A stretch of DNA of 64,000 nucleotides from Rossellomorea sp036867415 (GTDB taxonomy: Bacteria > Bacillota > Bacilli > Bacillales > Bacillaceae_B), in NCBI RefSeq assembly GCF_036867415.1, contig NZ_JBAJHU010000001.1:1-64000 (forward strand). The letters run 5' to 3'. The position numbers and the translations under genes were made by a program. A model generated the notes under the pieces. The model did no database searches and had not been told where the DNA came from. It was given only the letters and a program-made list of their open reading frames with translations. Shown piece by piece: positions 42,283 to 50,375 of the stretch (position 1 is its first letter; every line of letters begins with the position of its first letter).

Positions 42283-43182
42283 TTGACTGAAGAATCATTT
42301 GAGCAGCAAATGAAATCAAGGCTGCAACATCCGAAATTAACGAGGACAAAGGTCGCGAAACGGGGTTTTTTCATCCTGTTAGGAGCGATTATGATGGCAT
42401 TGGGGATCGAAGTATTTCTTGTTCCCAATATGATCATGGATGGCGGAATTGTCGGAATTTCGATCATCTTATATAACTTGACGGGCATCAGTCTGGGAGC
42501 GTTTATTTTTTTCCTGAATATTCCGTTCTTTTTTCTCGGTTATAAACAAATCGGAAAGACGTTTGCTATATCGACTCTAGTCGGGATCACCATTTTATCT
42601 CTAGCAACGAGTTATCTTCACCATGTGGCGGCATTCACCTCGGATATGCTGCTCGCCACCGTGTTTGGCGGGATTGTCCTCGGTGCAGGGGTGGGATTGG
42701 TCATCCGCTATGGCGGTGCATTGGATGGGAGTGAAATTCTTGCCATCCTGTTAAATAAGAAGTTTCCCTTTTCCGTTGGGGAATTCATTATGCTGTTTAA
42801 TGTGTTCATTTTTGCCTGGGGCGGCTTTGTACTCGGCTGGGATCGTGCCATGTATTCCGTTCTCGCGTATGTCATCGCATTTAAAACGATCGATATCGTC
42901 ATCGACGGCTTTGATGAATCGAAATCTGCCTGGATCATCAGTGATAAGGACCAGGAGATCGGTGATGCGATCTTAGCGCGCCTGGGTCGCGGTGTCACCT
43001 ATCTGAAGGGAGAAGGCGGCTACTCCGGAGAAGACAAGAAAGTGATATTCTGTATCGTTACCCGACTCGAAGAAGCCAAATTGAAATCGATTGTCGAAGA
43101 ACTGGATCCCTCGGCGTTCCTGGCCGTGGCCGATATTAATGAAGTTCGCGGTGGAAGGTTTAAAAAGAGGGACATCCACTAA
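42283..43182 (+). CDS. YitT-family (DUF161/DUF2179) membrane protein
   Basis: This 299-residue protein has five to six membrane helices from residue 25 to 195 (GFFILLGAIMMALGIEVFLVPN, MIMDGGIVGISIILYNLTGISLG, RYGGALDGSEILAILLNKK) and a C-terminal DUF2179 domain with RGVTYLKGEGGYSGEDKKVIFCIVTRLEE and DPSAFLAVADINEVRGGRF. This is the YitT/YpjC/YvjA paralogue family of Bacillus; the transported substrate is unknown. The TTG start has GGGGGAAG six bases upstream. Confidence 0.92.
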   Translation: MTEESFEQQMKSRLQHPKLTRTKVAKRGFFILLGAIMMALGIEVFLVPNMIMDGGIVGISIILYNLTGISLGAFIFFLNIPFFFLGYKQIGKTFAISTLVGITILSLATSYLHHVAAFTSDMLLATVFGGIVLGAGVGLVIRYGGALDGSEILAILLNKKFPFSVGEFIMLFNVFIFAWGGFVLGWDRAMYSVLAYVIAFKTIDIVIDGFDESKSAWIISDKDQEIGDAILARLGRGVTYLKGEGGYSGEDKKVIFCIVTRLEEAKLKSIVEELDPSAFLAVADINEVRGGRFKKRDIH

Positions 43183-43316
43183 GCGGGACAAGGAGACAGA
43201 GTCCATGGCTCGCCTCAAAATAGGCAAAGGAAACAGGTTCCCTGGCTTCTTCAAAATTATGACGAAACCGGAAAGGGAAGCGAGGGGGAGAGGATCTTGC
43301 TTCCCTTTCTGTATGT

Positions 43317-43347
43317 ACAAAAAAACCGGCTGGCGCCGGCTTTTTTT
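43317..43347. terminator. bidirectional terminator
   Basis: AAAAAAACCGGC and GCCGGCTTTTTTT form a compact stem with A and T tracts on opposite sides, so it works for both the YitT gene and the convergent DinB gene. Confidence 0.9.
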
Positions 43348-43354
43348 ATTCCAA

Positions 43355-43849
43355 TTATTTTTGAGCATTCATGGCTTCCCATTCTTCTTTACTTGGGCCG
43401 TAGACACCTGGTACTTTCAGGCCGGCCTGTCTCATGAGGACGGTCAATTGTCCGCGGTGATGGGCCTGGTGCTGAATGAGCAGACGGAATACTGCCTGTA
43501 TCGGCATGTCCATCCCGAATAAGTTCACCATTTCGTTCATCTTCTCTTCAGACACCTGCTCGGAAACGGCTTCTGAAAGACGCTGGCTTACGAGTTTATA
43601 AGTCTCGCTGATTTCCGCTGCAGATTTTGGTGCTTCTTTGCGAAGATCCGGAACCTCAAAGGTGATGCCGACTTGAGAAGGAAAGTAAAAAGCAGCTCCC
43701 GTAATATGCCATGCTACACTCCCGATGCTGTAGAGCCCCGGAGAAACCTCTTGTTTCAACGACTCATCTGTCAGCGCATCCAGCACCTTCCCGGTTACCG
43801 CCGCTTCCTGTTTCCATTCCTGTAAGAAATCATTTACTGTTGTGAACAT
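43355..43849 (-). CDS. DinB-family protein
   Basis: This 164-residue four-helix protein of the DinB superfamily has metal-binding histidines in SVAWHITGAAFYF (near residue 49) and in LLIQHQAHHRGQLTVLMRQAGLKVP (near residues 127-132). The last segment is a classic DinB end. The activity is unknown; some relatives use bacillithiol. AAGGGAGGG precedes the ATG. It is unlike the DinB protein at 14394 in sequence, so it is not a recent duplicate. Confidence 0.88.
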   Translation of the reverse strand: MFTTVNDFLQEWKQEAAVTGKVLDALTDESLKQEVSPGLYSIGSVAWHITGAAFYFPSQVGITFEVPDLRKEAPKSAAEISETYKLVSQRLSEAVSEQVSEEKMNEMVNLFGMDMPIQAVFRLLIQHQAHHRGQLTVLMRQAGLKVPGVYGPSKEEWEAMNAQK

Positions 43850-44000
43850 TGTGATACCCTCCCTTTTTTTGAAAAACGGACTTTCGGTTTTATTGTAGCA
43901 CGGTGTGGTAGTGTGATGCTTGTTTTAAGGGTTTATATGTTTTGTGGGCCGAGGTGACTGCACCCGTTGGCTCTTTGCGGGTCAGCCAATAAATCTTTGC

Positions 44001-44029
44001 TTGTCTGTAATTCCCGGCAGCTATATAAT
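44001..44029 (+). promoter_or_regulatory. sigma-A-like promoter of the 39-codon gene
   Basis: TTGTCT at 44001 and TATAAT at 44024 are separated by 17 bases, upstream of the small gene at 44064. Confidence 0.6.
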
Positions 44030-44063
44030 AGAAAAGAATCTTAAACGTAAAGGAGGGATAATC

Positions 44064-44183
44064 ATGCATACGTTCACATTGGACATCAAAGCTGAGAAGA
44101 AATACCTTGTCTTCATGATGTCTATTTTTGGAATTTCAGCCGTCAACGGGACAAGTCTGTCCAATTCAGCTGATCTTTCATAG
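44064..44183 (+). CDS. 39-residue peptide gene
   Basis: This frame reads MHTFTLDIKAEKKYLVFMMS, then IFGISAVNGTSLSNSADLS. It has everything a small gene needs: a promoter (44001-44029), a very strong AAAGGAGGG site seven bases before the ATG, and its own strong terminator 37 bases after the stop. I do not recognise the sequence. A hydrophobic middle (YLVFMMSIFGISAV) after a charged start could insert into a membrane or act as a weak signal peptide. Confidence 0.65.
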   Translation: MHTFTLDIKAEKKYLVFMMSIFGISAVNGTSLSNSADLS

Positions 44184-44219
44184 ATGTGAACATTTGTATG
44201 ATTTCCTGAAAAAATAGCG

Positions 44220-44253
44220 AAAGCCGCAGGGGATGATGCCCTGCGGCTTTTTT
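44220..44253 (+). terminator. terminator of the small peptide gene
   Basis: GCCGCAGGG pairs perfectly with CCCTGCGGC around a seven-base loop, flanked by AAA and TTTTTT. Confidence 0.93.
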
Positions 44254-44283
44254 GACTTTATGTTTAAGAGAGGACGACATTCA

Positions 44284-45474
44284 ATGAAAATGAAAAACAA
44301 TATCTATCTGCTCTATTTTTATTTATTTTTTGCTCAACTATTTTTTGACCGTGCCCTTTGGGTCATCTATCTCGGTGACAAGGGTATGACGTTCGGCGAG
44401 ATCGGGCTATTAGAGGCATTTCTTCATTTGGCCATCGTGTTATTTGAGGTGCCGACCGGGATGATTGCCGATTTGTACGGGAGGAAGGTCAGCCTGGTGA
44501 TCGGAAATGTGTTCAGTCTCCTGTATGCGCTCCTGATGCTTGTGAGCGGGACGTTTTCCGTATTTACACTCGCATTCCTGTCAATGGGACTGATGGTCAC
44601 CTTCCATTCCGGGGCCGAGCAGGCATTTGCTTATGATACTCTGAAACAGGCAAATCGGGAAAAGGACTATACGAGAGTGATTGGAAGCATGACGGCGATT
44701 TCATTATTATCGCTGAGTCTGGCCAAATTCCTCGGCGGGTTCATGGCCGAGATCAGCTGGGAATGGGTATACATCTCGACGATTGTCACCCATGTCCTTG
44801 CCGTGATTCCGCTTTTGTTCATGAAGGAGCCCCAGCGCGAAAAGACCGAAGAAATCGGCGGGCGCTGGTACAATCAGTGGGTCCATCAATTCAAACTGGG
44901 GTTGAACGTCTGGAAAACCAACCCGGTCATCCACCAGCCTGTCGTGCTGGTCATCCTGGCGAGTGCTGTCATGGTCATCATCGTGTTCTACGGACAGGAA
45001 TATTTCATTCAACTGGGCTACTCTTCGATCGTCGTCGGGGCGATATTCACAATCGAAGGACTTCTCGGTGTCGTGATGGCGAAGATCGCGTACAAGGTAG
45101 AGGAACGATTCCAGTTCTTCAATATCCTCCACTATGGACTGGGTCTGTTCGTCTTGTTCTTCATCCTGTTCATCTTTGCCAGCGACTGGGCGATCCTGCT
45201 CTCATTCCTGTTCCTGGCACAGCTGTTGAGCCTGTTCGAACCGATCTTCAGCTCTTTCATTCAGAGGTTCCTGGAGAGCAACGTCCGGTCAACATTCCTT
45301 TCACTGATCGGATTGATGGAAAGTTTCGTGATCATGATCAGCTTTCCGCTTTTTGGATATGCGATTGAGCGGAGCGGGTTTACGGATGGATTCGCAGGAC
45401 TGCTGCTTGTCTTTTTGGTGATGGGCGGCGGGTATTTGGTTGTTGATCGGATTAGGGTGAGGAGGAAGGGGTGA
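44284..45474 (+). CDS. MFS transporter
   Basis: This major facilitator protein has about 396 residues and roughly twelve helices. The loop 2-3 motif reads VPTGMIADLYGRKVSLVIGNV, and helix 4 has MGLMVTFHSGAEQAFAYDTLKQ, a pattern of small Bacillus/Streptococcus efflux MFS proteins. An ATG at 44284 with GAGAGGA upstream is preferred; earlier in-frame starts fall within or just after the preceding terminator. The substrate is unknown. Confidence 0.88.
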   Translation: MKMKNNIYLLYFYLFFAQLFFDRALWVIYLGDKGMTFGEIGLLEAFLHLAIVLFEVPTGMIADLYGRKVSLVIGNVFSLLYALLMLVSGTFSVFTLAFLSMGLMVTFHSGAEQAFAYDTLKQANREKDYTRVIGSMTAISLLSLSLAKFLGGFMAEISWEWVYISTIVTHVLAVIPLLFMKEPQREKTEEIGGRWYNQWVHQFKLGLNVWKTNPVIHQPVVLVILASAVMVIIVFYGQEYFIQLGYSSIVVGAIFTIEGLLGVVMAKIAYKVEERFQFFNILHYGLGLFVLFFILFIFASDWAILLSFLFLAQLLSLFEPIFSSFIQRFLESNVRSTFLSLIGLMESFVIMISFPLFGYAIERSGFTDGFAGLLLVFLVMGGGYLVVDRIRVRRKG

Positions 45475-45501
45475 TTTGTTTAACCCCTTTTTGTTAAGAG
45501 G

Positions 45502-45535
45502 CTGCCTTCTGATTTGTGCGGGAGGCAGTTTTTCT
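45502..45535 (+). terminator. terminator of the MFS gene
   Basis: CTGCCTTC pairs with GGAGGCAG with one mismatch, followed by TTTTTC and further T-rich sequence. Confidence 0.75.
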
Positions 45536-45765
45536 TTATTTTTTTTTCGGTGCTGCGGGGGGAAGGAGAGTCAGGGATGAAAAAGAGTTAATTGATGGGT
45601 GAATATGCACATATGGGTGAGTTTTTTTAAAAATTGGAATTTGCGATGATTGCTCTTTTTATGGCGGGTCTTGTGCTTCATGTGGTGGAGTGAAGCTGGG
45701 CATAGGAGCTGGTTAAGTTTCTTTACAAATAATACAGTCAGGGAACGATTTCCCCGACATGAATT

Positions 45766-46044
45766 TCACCCTTTATTTAATTCAATCAATTTCTTGATAT
45801 CTTTTAATTTAATACCTTCTTTATATAATTGATCGGAGTCTAAGTCTAACTCTCCTGGCCAAGTAACGGTTTTTAATTTTGCATCTACAAACACTTTCTG
45901 GAAGAACTCTGGATCTTTAAGTTTCTGAAGAACTCCAACCATGTGCGGCTTAATATCAACGAATTTTTTTTGCCCGTCTGAAAAGTCTACAAGCAGCCAG
46001 CCGTCCATCTGTGGAATGACGGCTGCTTTTATTATTTGAATCAT
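45766..46044 (-). CDS. DUF2442 protein
   Basis: This 92-residue protein matches DUF2442: VIPQMDGWLLVDFSDGQKKFVDIKP, then LKDPEFFQKVFVDAKLKTVTWPGELDLDSDQLYKEGI. These small proteins are often found beside toxin-antitoxin or mobile genes, but no partner gene is visible here. Function unknown. AGGAGGGG precedes the ATG. A phased repeat array lies directly upstream. Confidence 0.88.
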   Translation of the reverse strand: MIQIIKAAVIPQMDGWLLVDFSDGQKKFVDIKPHMVGVLQKLKDPEFFQKVFVDAKLKTVTWPGELDLDSDQLYKEGIKLKDIKKLIELNKG

Positions 46045-46073
46045 AGTTACCCCTCCTGGTATAAGTTTGAGAT

Positions 46074-46164
46074 TTGATAATAAATGGCTCGGTTTTGATA
46101 ATATATCCCTGTTATTGATAATATAATTGGATTTTTGATAATATCCATTCTGGTTTTGATAATA
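46074..46164. repeat. phased TTGATAATA array, five units
   Basis: TTGATAATA occurs exactly at 46074, 46095, 46115, 46135 and 46156, giving steps of 21, 20, 20 and 21 bp. Most units are preceded by TTT or GTT. Spacers of 11-12 bases are unrelated. The array lies 30-120 bp upstream of the DUF2442 start codon. Confidence 0.85.
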
Positions 46165-46410
46165 AGTGAGGCTGAACAGCCTGATTTAGGTGTGCAGGGT
46201 CGGGCAGATGGCCATCTTTTTGGAAAGTTGGGCGTGTTACTGATAAAAACATTGAAACAAGGTGTTTCGAACGCTATATCATCATGTTTTCGATGTAATA
46301 ATCATCAAAACCATGCTTTCCCTCTGACTTCCCGGCAGATTTGATCGGAATATTGTCTATTCTATAAATAATGAAGCTTCTTTGCAATTATATGTGATTT
46401 GAGCAGGAAA

Positions 46411-46450
46411 GTGGGTCAAGAAACCTGTCCCCCCGACCCACCGGGAAAAG
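46411..46450. repeat. GGGTC...CCTGTCCCC...GACCC element
   Basis: GTGGGTCAAGAAACCTGTCCCC is followed by CCGACCCACCGGG, so the outer GTGGGTC and GACCCAC pair. It carries the CCTGTCCCC core of the dispersed family and lies near the 3' end of the LysR gene. Confidence 0.5.
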
Positions 46451-46476
46451 CCCCCGAACCGGGACAGCCTCTGAAG

Positions 46477-47313
46477 TCAATTCTTCTTCAACACCCCGAT
46501 GAGTTCCCGGATGACGCTACCGGCTGCGGTGTCTGCAGGACAGACTGCATAAAATGGCCGGTGGATGACGTAAGGGTCGATGGGGAAGAGTTTTCCTGCT
46601 GCGACTTCTTCTTTGACCATGGAGCTTGAGAGGAAAGCGATGCCGAGACCCCTTAGTGCCAGCTGTTTGATTAGGTGATGGCTGCCGGCTTCGATGATTT
46701 CGGCTGGATGGATTTGTTCCGTTTTGATGAACTGGTCGGCGTAGTCGCGTGTCCCTGATCCTTTTTCTCTGAGAATGAGGGGGGAGGAGTGGAGGTTCAT
46801 GCCCCTGTTTGCGAAGAATCGCAGTTCGTCACGGCTGATGACATCGGTTTGGAACGGCTCAATTCCTTTTGTGCCCTCGACGATTGCGAGGTCTAGTTCG
46901 TGATTTTCGAGAAGTTCGACGATTCTATTGTGATTATGGATTTTCATTTGGAGACGTACATGCGGATAGAGGATTTTCAGTTTTTTTACAAAATCGGGAA
47001 GTAGGGCTTCGCTAACCGTGTTGGTCGATCCGATCCTCAGGAGTACCTCTTCGCGTTCTTCTGCGGCATGCTCCATCGATTTCCAAAGCTCTATCATCTT
47101 TTGCCCGTCGGCGAACACTTTCTGCCCGGCCGGTGTCAGTGTGAAGGGAAGATGGGTGGTGCTTCTGTCGATGAGATTCACACCGAGCGATTGTTCCAAT
47201 TTCTTAACATGGATGCTGACGGTCGGCTGCGACATATTCAGGAACTCACTTGTTTTCGTGAAATGCTGAAAATGGGCGAGCGTGACGAATGTGCGAATCC
47301 AGGTTAGTTCCAT
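46477..47313 (-). CDS. LysR-family transcriptional regulator
   Basis: This 278-residue regulator starts MELTWIRTFVTLAHFQHFTKTSEFLNMSQPTVSIHVKKLEQSLGVNLIDRS, the LysR winged helix, in outline residues 1-60. The effector-binding domain follows (LLRIGSTNTVSEALLPDFVKKL, DLAIVEG). GGAGG lies before the ATG at 47313; the upstream in-frame ATG is not used. It is divergent from a TauE/SafE transporter, so it probably controls that gene, perhaps in response to a sulfur compound. Confidence 0.93.
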   Translation of the reverse strand: MELTWIRTFVTLAHFQHFTKTSEFLNMSQPTVSIHVKKLEQSLGVNLIDRSTTHLPFTLTPAGQKVFADGQKMIELWKSMEHAAEEREEVLLRIGSTNTVSEALLPDFVKKLKILYPHVRLQMKIHNHNRIVELLENHELDLAIVEGTKGIEPFQTDVISRDELRFFANRGMNLHSSPLILREKGSGTRDYADQFIKTEQIHPAEIIEAGSHHLIKQLALRGLGIAFLSSSMVKEEVAAGKLFPIDPYVIHRPFYAVCPADTAAGSVIRELIGVLKKN

Positions 47314-47417
47314 GTAAAAAACACCTCCATTACAAAACGTAATTGTACTCATTGTTATTATTCATTATTATTATACCCTTCCGCACGGTATAATGGCAGA
47401 GAAGGAGTGACGAACGT

Positions 47418-48269
47418 ATGGAATGGTTATTGTTTATACTCGGGGGTGCCTCGATCGGGGTGATTTCCGGTTTCTTCGGGATCGGGGGAGGAATCGTACT
47501 GACTCCGGTATTATTGATACTTGGTTACGAACCGAGCCAGGCGATCATGCTGTCATTGATGCTCACATTGGGTTCGACCGTGACAGGGAGCCTGTCTCAT
47601 TTCCGTCTGAACAATGTGAATGTGAAATTGGCAGGAGTCCTTGGAGTCTTCGGAGTGGCAGGTTCTGTCATGACCGCGCCATTTGTCAAATGGCTCGACT
47701 CCATCAACGGTGCCGCGACTGTCATCTCGATTGCCTATATCGCCATCTTAAGCTGGTTCTCTTACCAGTTCATCAGCAAACGCGAGCAGGAATCAAAGGC
47801 AAAAGGAAAAGGTGCTGTTCCTGTGATCGGCTATTTTACAGGAGTTATATCTTCCCTGATGGGAGTCAGCGGCGGATTCGTGATGACGCCTTTACTGACC
47901 AAATGGATCAAATTGGATCTGAATAAAGCGATCGGCACGAGTATTTCGGCTGCTTCAATCATCGTGCTATCCGGCATCGCTTCCTATATGTATACTGGTG
48001 AAAGCCTTGACTACCGGCACGGAATTGTACTGATTATCGGTGCCCTGTTCGGCACGCCGCTCGGTTCCGTTCAGCTGAAACGTTTCTCTGTCATCAAAGT
48101 CAGGAAAATGCTTTCTTTCATGTACATGACCGTCGCTGTTAGCGTACTTTTGAAAATGCTCTCCCTCTCTGCCGTCTCATTCGGCATCATTCTCGCTTCC
48201 GTGCTGGCATTCTTCGGAATCCTTATTTATTCGGTTCAGCAGGAGAGAAGTTTGAGACAGATGAGGTGA
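47418..48269 (+). CDS. TauE/SafE-family sulfite/organosulfonate exporter
   Basis: This 283-residue membrane protein has about eight helices in two repeats. The N-terminal IGVISGFFGIGGGIVLTPVLLILG and the second-repeat TGVISSLMGVSGGFVMTPLL are the twin TauE/SafE signatures. Proteins of the family move sulfite, sulfoacetate or other anions across the membrane. GAAGGAG precedes the ATG. It is divergent from a LysR regulator. Confidence 0.93.
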   Translation: MEWLLFILGGASIGVISGFFGIGGGIVLTPVLLILGYEPSQAIMLSLMLTLGSTVTGSLSHFRLNNVNVKLAGVLGVFGVAGSVMTAPFVKWLDSINGAATVISIAYIAILSWFSYQFISKREQESKAKGKGAVPVIGYFTGVISSLMGVSGGFVMTPLLTKWIKLDLNKAIGTSISAASIIVLSGIASYMYTGESLDYRHGIVLIIGALFGTPLGSVQLKRFSVIKVRKMLSFMYMTVAVSVLLKMLSLSAVSFGIILASVLAFFGILIYSVQQERSLRQMR

Positions 48270-48399
48270 GGACCCGGAACTGGAGGAAAGGTCCCTTGGG
48301 AGCCGGTTGGCAGGATGATGCAGTCATCGCCCAGGTTGGGTCTTTTCGTTCACCGGCTGCAGGCTGATACGATGCTGACAGTTTAGAATGATTATCAAA

Positions 48400-48509
48400 G
48401 GATCATATAATTGAAAAATGGAGCGTAATTTTTCTTGATAGGATCATAAATGCAAACAACGGCGCGTATTTTTTGTCGAACGGATCATAAAGTCTGAGAA
48501 TGGATCATA
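48400..48509. repeat. phased GGATCATA/GGNGCGTA array, six units
   Basis: GGATCATA occurs at 48400, 48441, 48482 and 48502. The variant words GGAGCGTA and GGCGCGTA occur at 48420 and 48461. All six starts are 20 or 21 bp apart (20, 21, 20, 21, 20). Spacer sequence does not repeat. Confidence 0.85.
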
Positions 48510-48620
48510 TTTCAGTCTCCAGCTCCTTTTCAACTCGGGGAGTGCCAGGATTTTTAATGAAAAAAGGGTCTTAAGACAAAATTTGATCAAAATCAAGGAT
48601 AGAAACGTATATCTATAAAC

Positions 48621-48658
48621 AAAGGGCAGTCTCCGTTACAGGAGAAACTGCCCTTTTG
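48621..48658. terminator. bidirectional terminator
   Basis: AAAGGGCAGTCTCC pairs with GGAGAAACTGCCCTTTT around a short loop, between two convergent genes. A and T tracts are present on both sides. Confidence 0.8.
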
Positions 48659-48716
48659 TATGCCGCTCCGTTAACGAGCTGATTCATGTTCCCTCAACCT
48701 AGTCATTCTACTGAAA

Positions 48717-48818
48717 TGGGACACTTAACCTGACCCCGTGTCCCATCCAAAACGGGACACTTAACCTGTCCCCATGTCCCATTCTAAAACGGAACACCAA
48801 ACCTGACCCCGTATCCCC
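48717..48818. repeat. three tandem GGGACA...TGTCCC copies
   Basis: Three consecutive units of about 34 bp read GGGACACTTAACCTGACCCC, GGGACACTTAACCTGTCCCC and GGAACACCAAACCTGACCCC, each followed by GTGTCCC, ATGTCCC or GTATCCC and then AAAAC or a similar link. The array ends at the stop of the GyrI-like gene. Confidence 0.85.
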
Positions 48819-49304
48819 TTATTTTTCCACAACAGGAATCCACATTTCACCATAAACCTTCCCATTTTGCTGCCCTGTTTCAACCGTTGTATTCGGTCCG
48901 CCGACATATGCAAAATCCTGTGCTTCCGGCAAGACTTGACCGAAGGCAATGCCGGTAACGGTATTTTTCATTTCTTCGGCCGTTTGCCCTTCGCCTTTGA
49001 CGACGAGGTATTTCCCTTTAGGAAACTGGATCACCCTTGCTTCTTCAGGTACCGAGGCTGATTCTTTTGCCATGACCCCGGCATAATGCATCATTTTGTT
49101 ATTCACCGCTTCATTCACGGCAAAGATGTAGTCGTTTGCCGCCATGCCTTTTAAGGTGTCAAGTCTTCCATCCTGGCTGACCTCCTGCCAGAAATCCGAC
49201 TTTTCCCTGGCCACACCGGCATAGTCAGTGTAATCGCTCTTTAGCTCGGTTCCTAATCCTATCACGGTAAAGCTGTCTTTCTCTTCTAAGATATAATCTG
49301 CCAT
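48819..49304 (-). CDS. GyrI-like/AraC effector-binding domain protein
   Basis: This 161-residue protein consists of a single GyrI-like small-molecule-binding domain, with FTVIGLGTELKSDY, HYAGVMAKESASVPEEARVIQFPKGKYLVVKGEG and KVYGEMWIPVV. Free-standing members bind hydrophobic ligands or may be transcription cofactors without their own DNA-binding domain. AAGGATGG lies eight bases before the ATG at 49304. It is divergent from a WYL-type regulator and is probably its target. Confidence 0.88.
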   Translation of the reverse strand: MADYILEEKDSFTVIGLGTELKSDYTDYAGVAREKSDFWQEVSQDGRLDTLKGMAANDYIFAVNEAVNNKMMHYAGVMAKESASVPEEARVIQFPKGKYLVVKGEGQTAEEMKNTVTGIAFGQVLPEAQDFAYVGGPNTTVETGQQNGKVYGEMWIPVVEK

Positions 49305-49413
49305 TTCGAAAACCATCCTTTTAGTAAAATTTATCAAGGAATTGTGTTGATTACTTGATGTCTTTATAATAGCGTTAAATAGTGTCAATAAATGATACCT
49401 TTTGGAGGCGCCG

Positions 49414-50370
49414 ATGAAAAAAGTTGAACGGATCAATGTCATTATGCGGTATATCAACAACCGGGCTCACTTTACCATTACTGAACTCATGCAGGAGTTC
49501 AATGTTTCCCGGTCGACCGCCATCAGGGATATCAGGGAAATTGAGGCGATGGGGATGCCGCTTGTTTCTGAAGTTGGAAGGGATGGAGGCTATTTTGTCA
49601 TGCATAATTCTGTCCTGCCCGAGGTCCGGTTTAATGATAATGAAGTCAAAGCCCTGTTTATCGCCTTTATGGCCACTAGAAATCAACAGCTCCCTTATCT
49701 GAAGAGCCGTCAGTCGATAGCGGAAAAATTACTCAGCCTCATCTCGGAAACGCAGCAAGACGATCTCATCCTTTTGAATCAAATCCTGCTTTTTGAAGGG
49801 ACCAATCCCCATAATCCGGACTTGCTTGATCTTTCGGACCTCCCCCATCCCATGGTGGAAATGCTTTTCCAATCGCTGATAGCGGACCGATATTTATCCA
49901 TCACCGTCAAAGAGGAGAAGGAAACGATCGCCTACCACATGTATTTGTTGCACCTTTATCATGAAAAAAGCCTTTGGCTGATAGAAGGCTTTGACTTAAA
50001 GGAAGAAAAGAAGCGGATTTTCCCAGCCGACATTCTCATCGATGTCAAACCCTGCTCTTCGGAAAATAGGTTAAGTAAGCAAGAGATTGCAGAAAAACTA
50101 AAGAAGCAGGAAGAAGCAGTCAACCTTGTCCTGGAGCTTGGTCCGGACGCAATCGCTCAGTATAAAAAATATCATCCCTTGAAAGTTTCAGTTTCGTATA
50201 CGAATCCTTTCCAGACGACAGCGGTGCTGAAGATGTTTGTCGATGTCAGTAAGCCCGGGGAGTTGAACGAAATAGCGAACTGGATTCTTTTTCTCGGAGG
50301 AGATCTCAAGGTCAGGGAACTACCGGGGGAGGTGCTGGAATATGTACAGGGGAGACTGGAGTCATTCTGA
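49414..50370 (+). CDS. YafY-type HTH regulator with WYL-like domain
   Basis: This 318-residue regulator has an N-terminal HTH_11 winged helix (KVERINVIMRYINNRAHFTITELMQEFNVSRSTAIRDIREIEAMGMPLVSEVGRDGGYFV in outline), a middle helical region and a WYL-type sensor (YHMYLLHLYHEKSLWLIEGFDL), then a C-terminal extension. GGAGG precedes the ATG at 49414, four codons inside an open frame that begins at a TTG. Such proteins often control the divergent gene, here the GyrI-like protein. The ligand is unknown. Confidence 0.9.
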   Translation: MKKVERINVIMRYINNRAHFTITELMQEFNVSRSTAIRDIREIEAMGMPLVSEVGRDGGYFVMHNSVLPEVRFNDNEVKALFIAFMATRNQQLPYLKSRQSIAEKLLSLISETQQDDLILLNQILLFEGTNPHNPDLLDLSDLPHPMVEMLFQSLIADRYLSITVKEEKETIAYHMYLLHLYHEKSLWLIEGFDLKEEKKRIFPADILIDVKPCSSENRLSKQEIAEKLKKQEEAVNLVLELGPDAIAQYKKYHPLKVSVSYTNPFQTTAVLKMFVDVSKPGELNEIANWILFLGGDLKVRELPGEVLEYVQGRLESF

Positions 50371-50375
50371 AAACG

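Larger units (their letters stand above)
46045..46476. other. intergenic region upstream of the DUF2442 gene
   Basis: It contains the five-unit TTGATAATA array at 46074-46164 and a GGGTCAAGAAACCTGTCCCC...GACCC element near 46411-46450. I see no gene; a 69-codon frame at 46135 starts inside the array and has no ribosome binding site. Confidence 0.6.
48270..48818. other. intergenic region between convergent tauE-like and GyrI-like genes
   Basis: It holds, in order, a GGATCATA phased array (48400-48509), a terminator (48621-48658) and three tandem GGGACA-type repeat copies (48717-48818). No gene is visible. Confidence 0.65.

Noticed and set aside
43184..43208. Full member of the GGGACA/TGTCCC repeat family
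   Set aside because: Only GGGACA and an imperfect GAGTCC remain. It may be a relic but is too weak to list on its own.
46074..46164. Fur-binding site, because GATAAT is the Fur hexamer
   Set aside because: Fur boxes need adjacent or inverted hexamers. Here they are 20-21 bp apart, occur far from iron genes, and sister arrays use other words such as GGATCATA.
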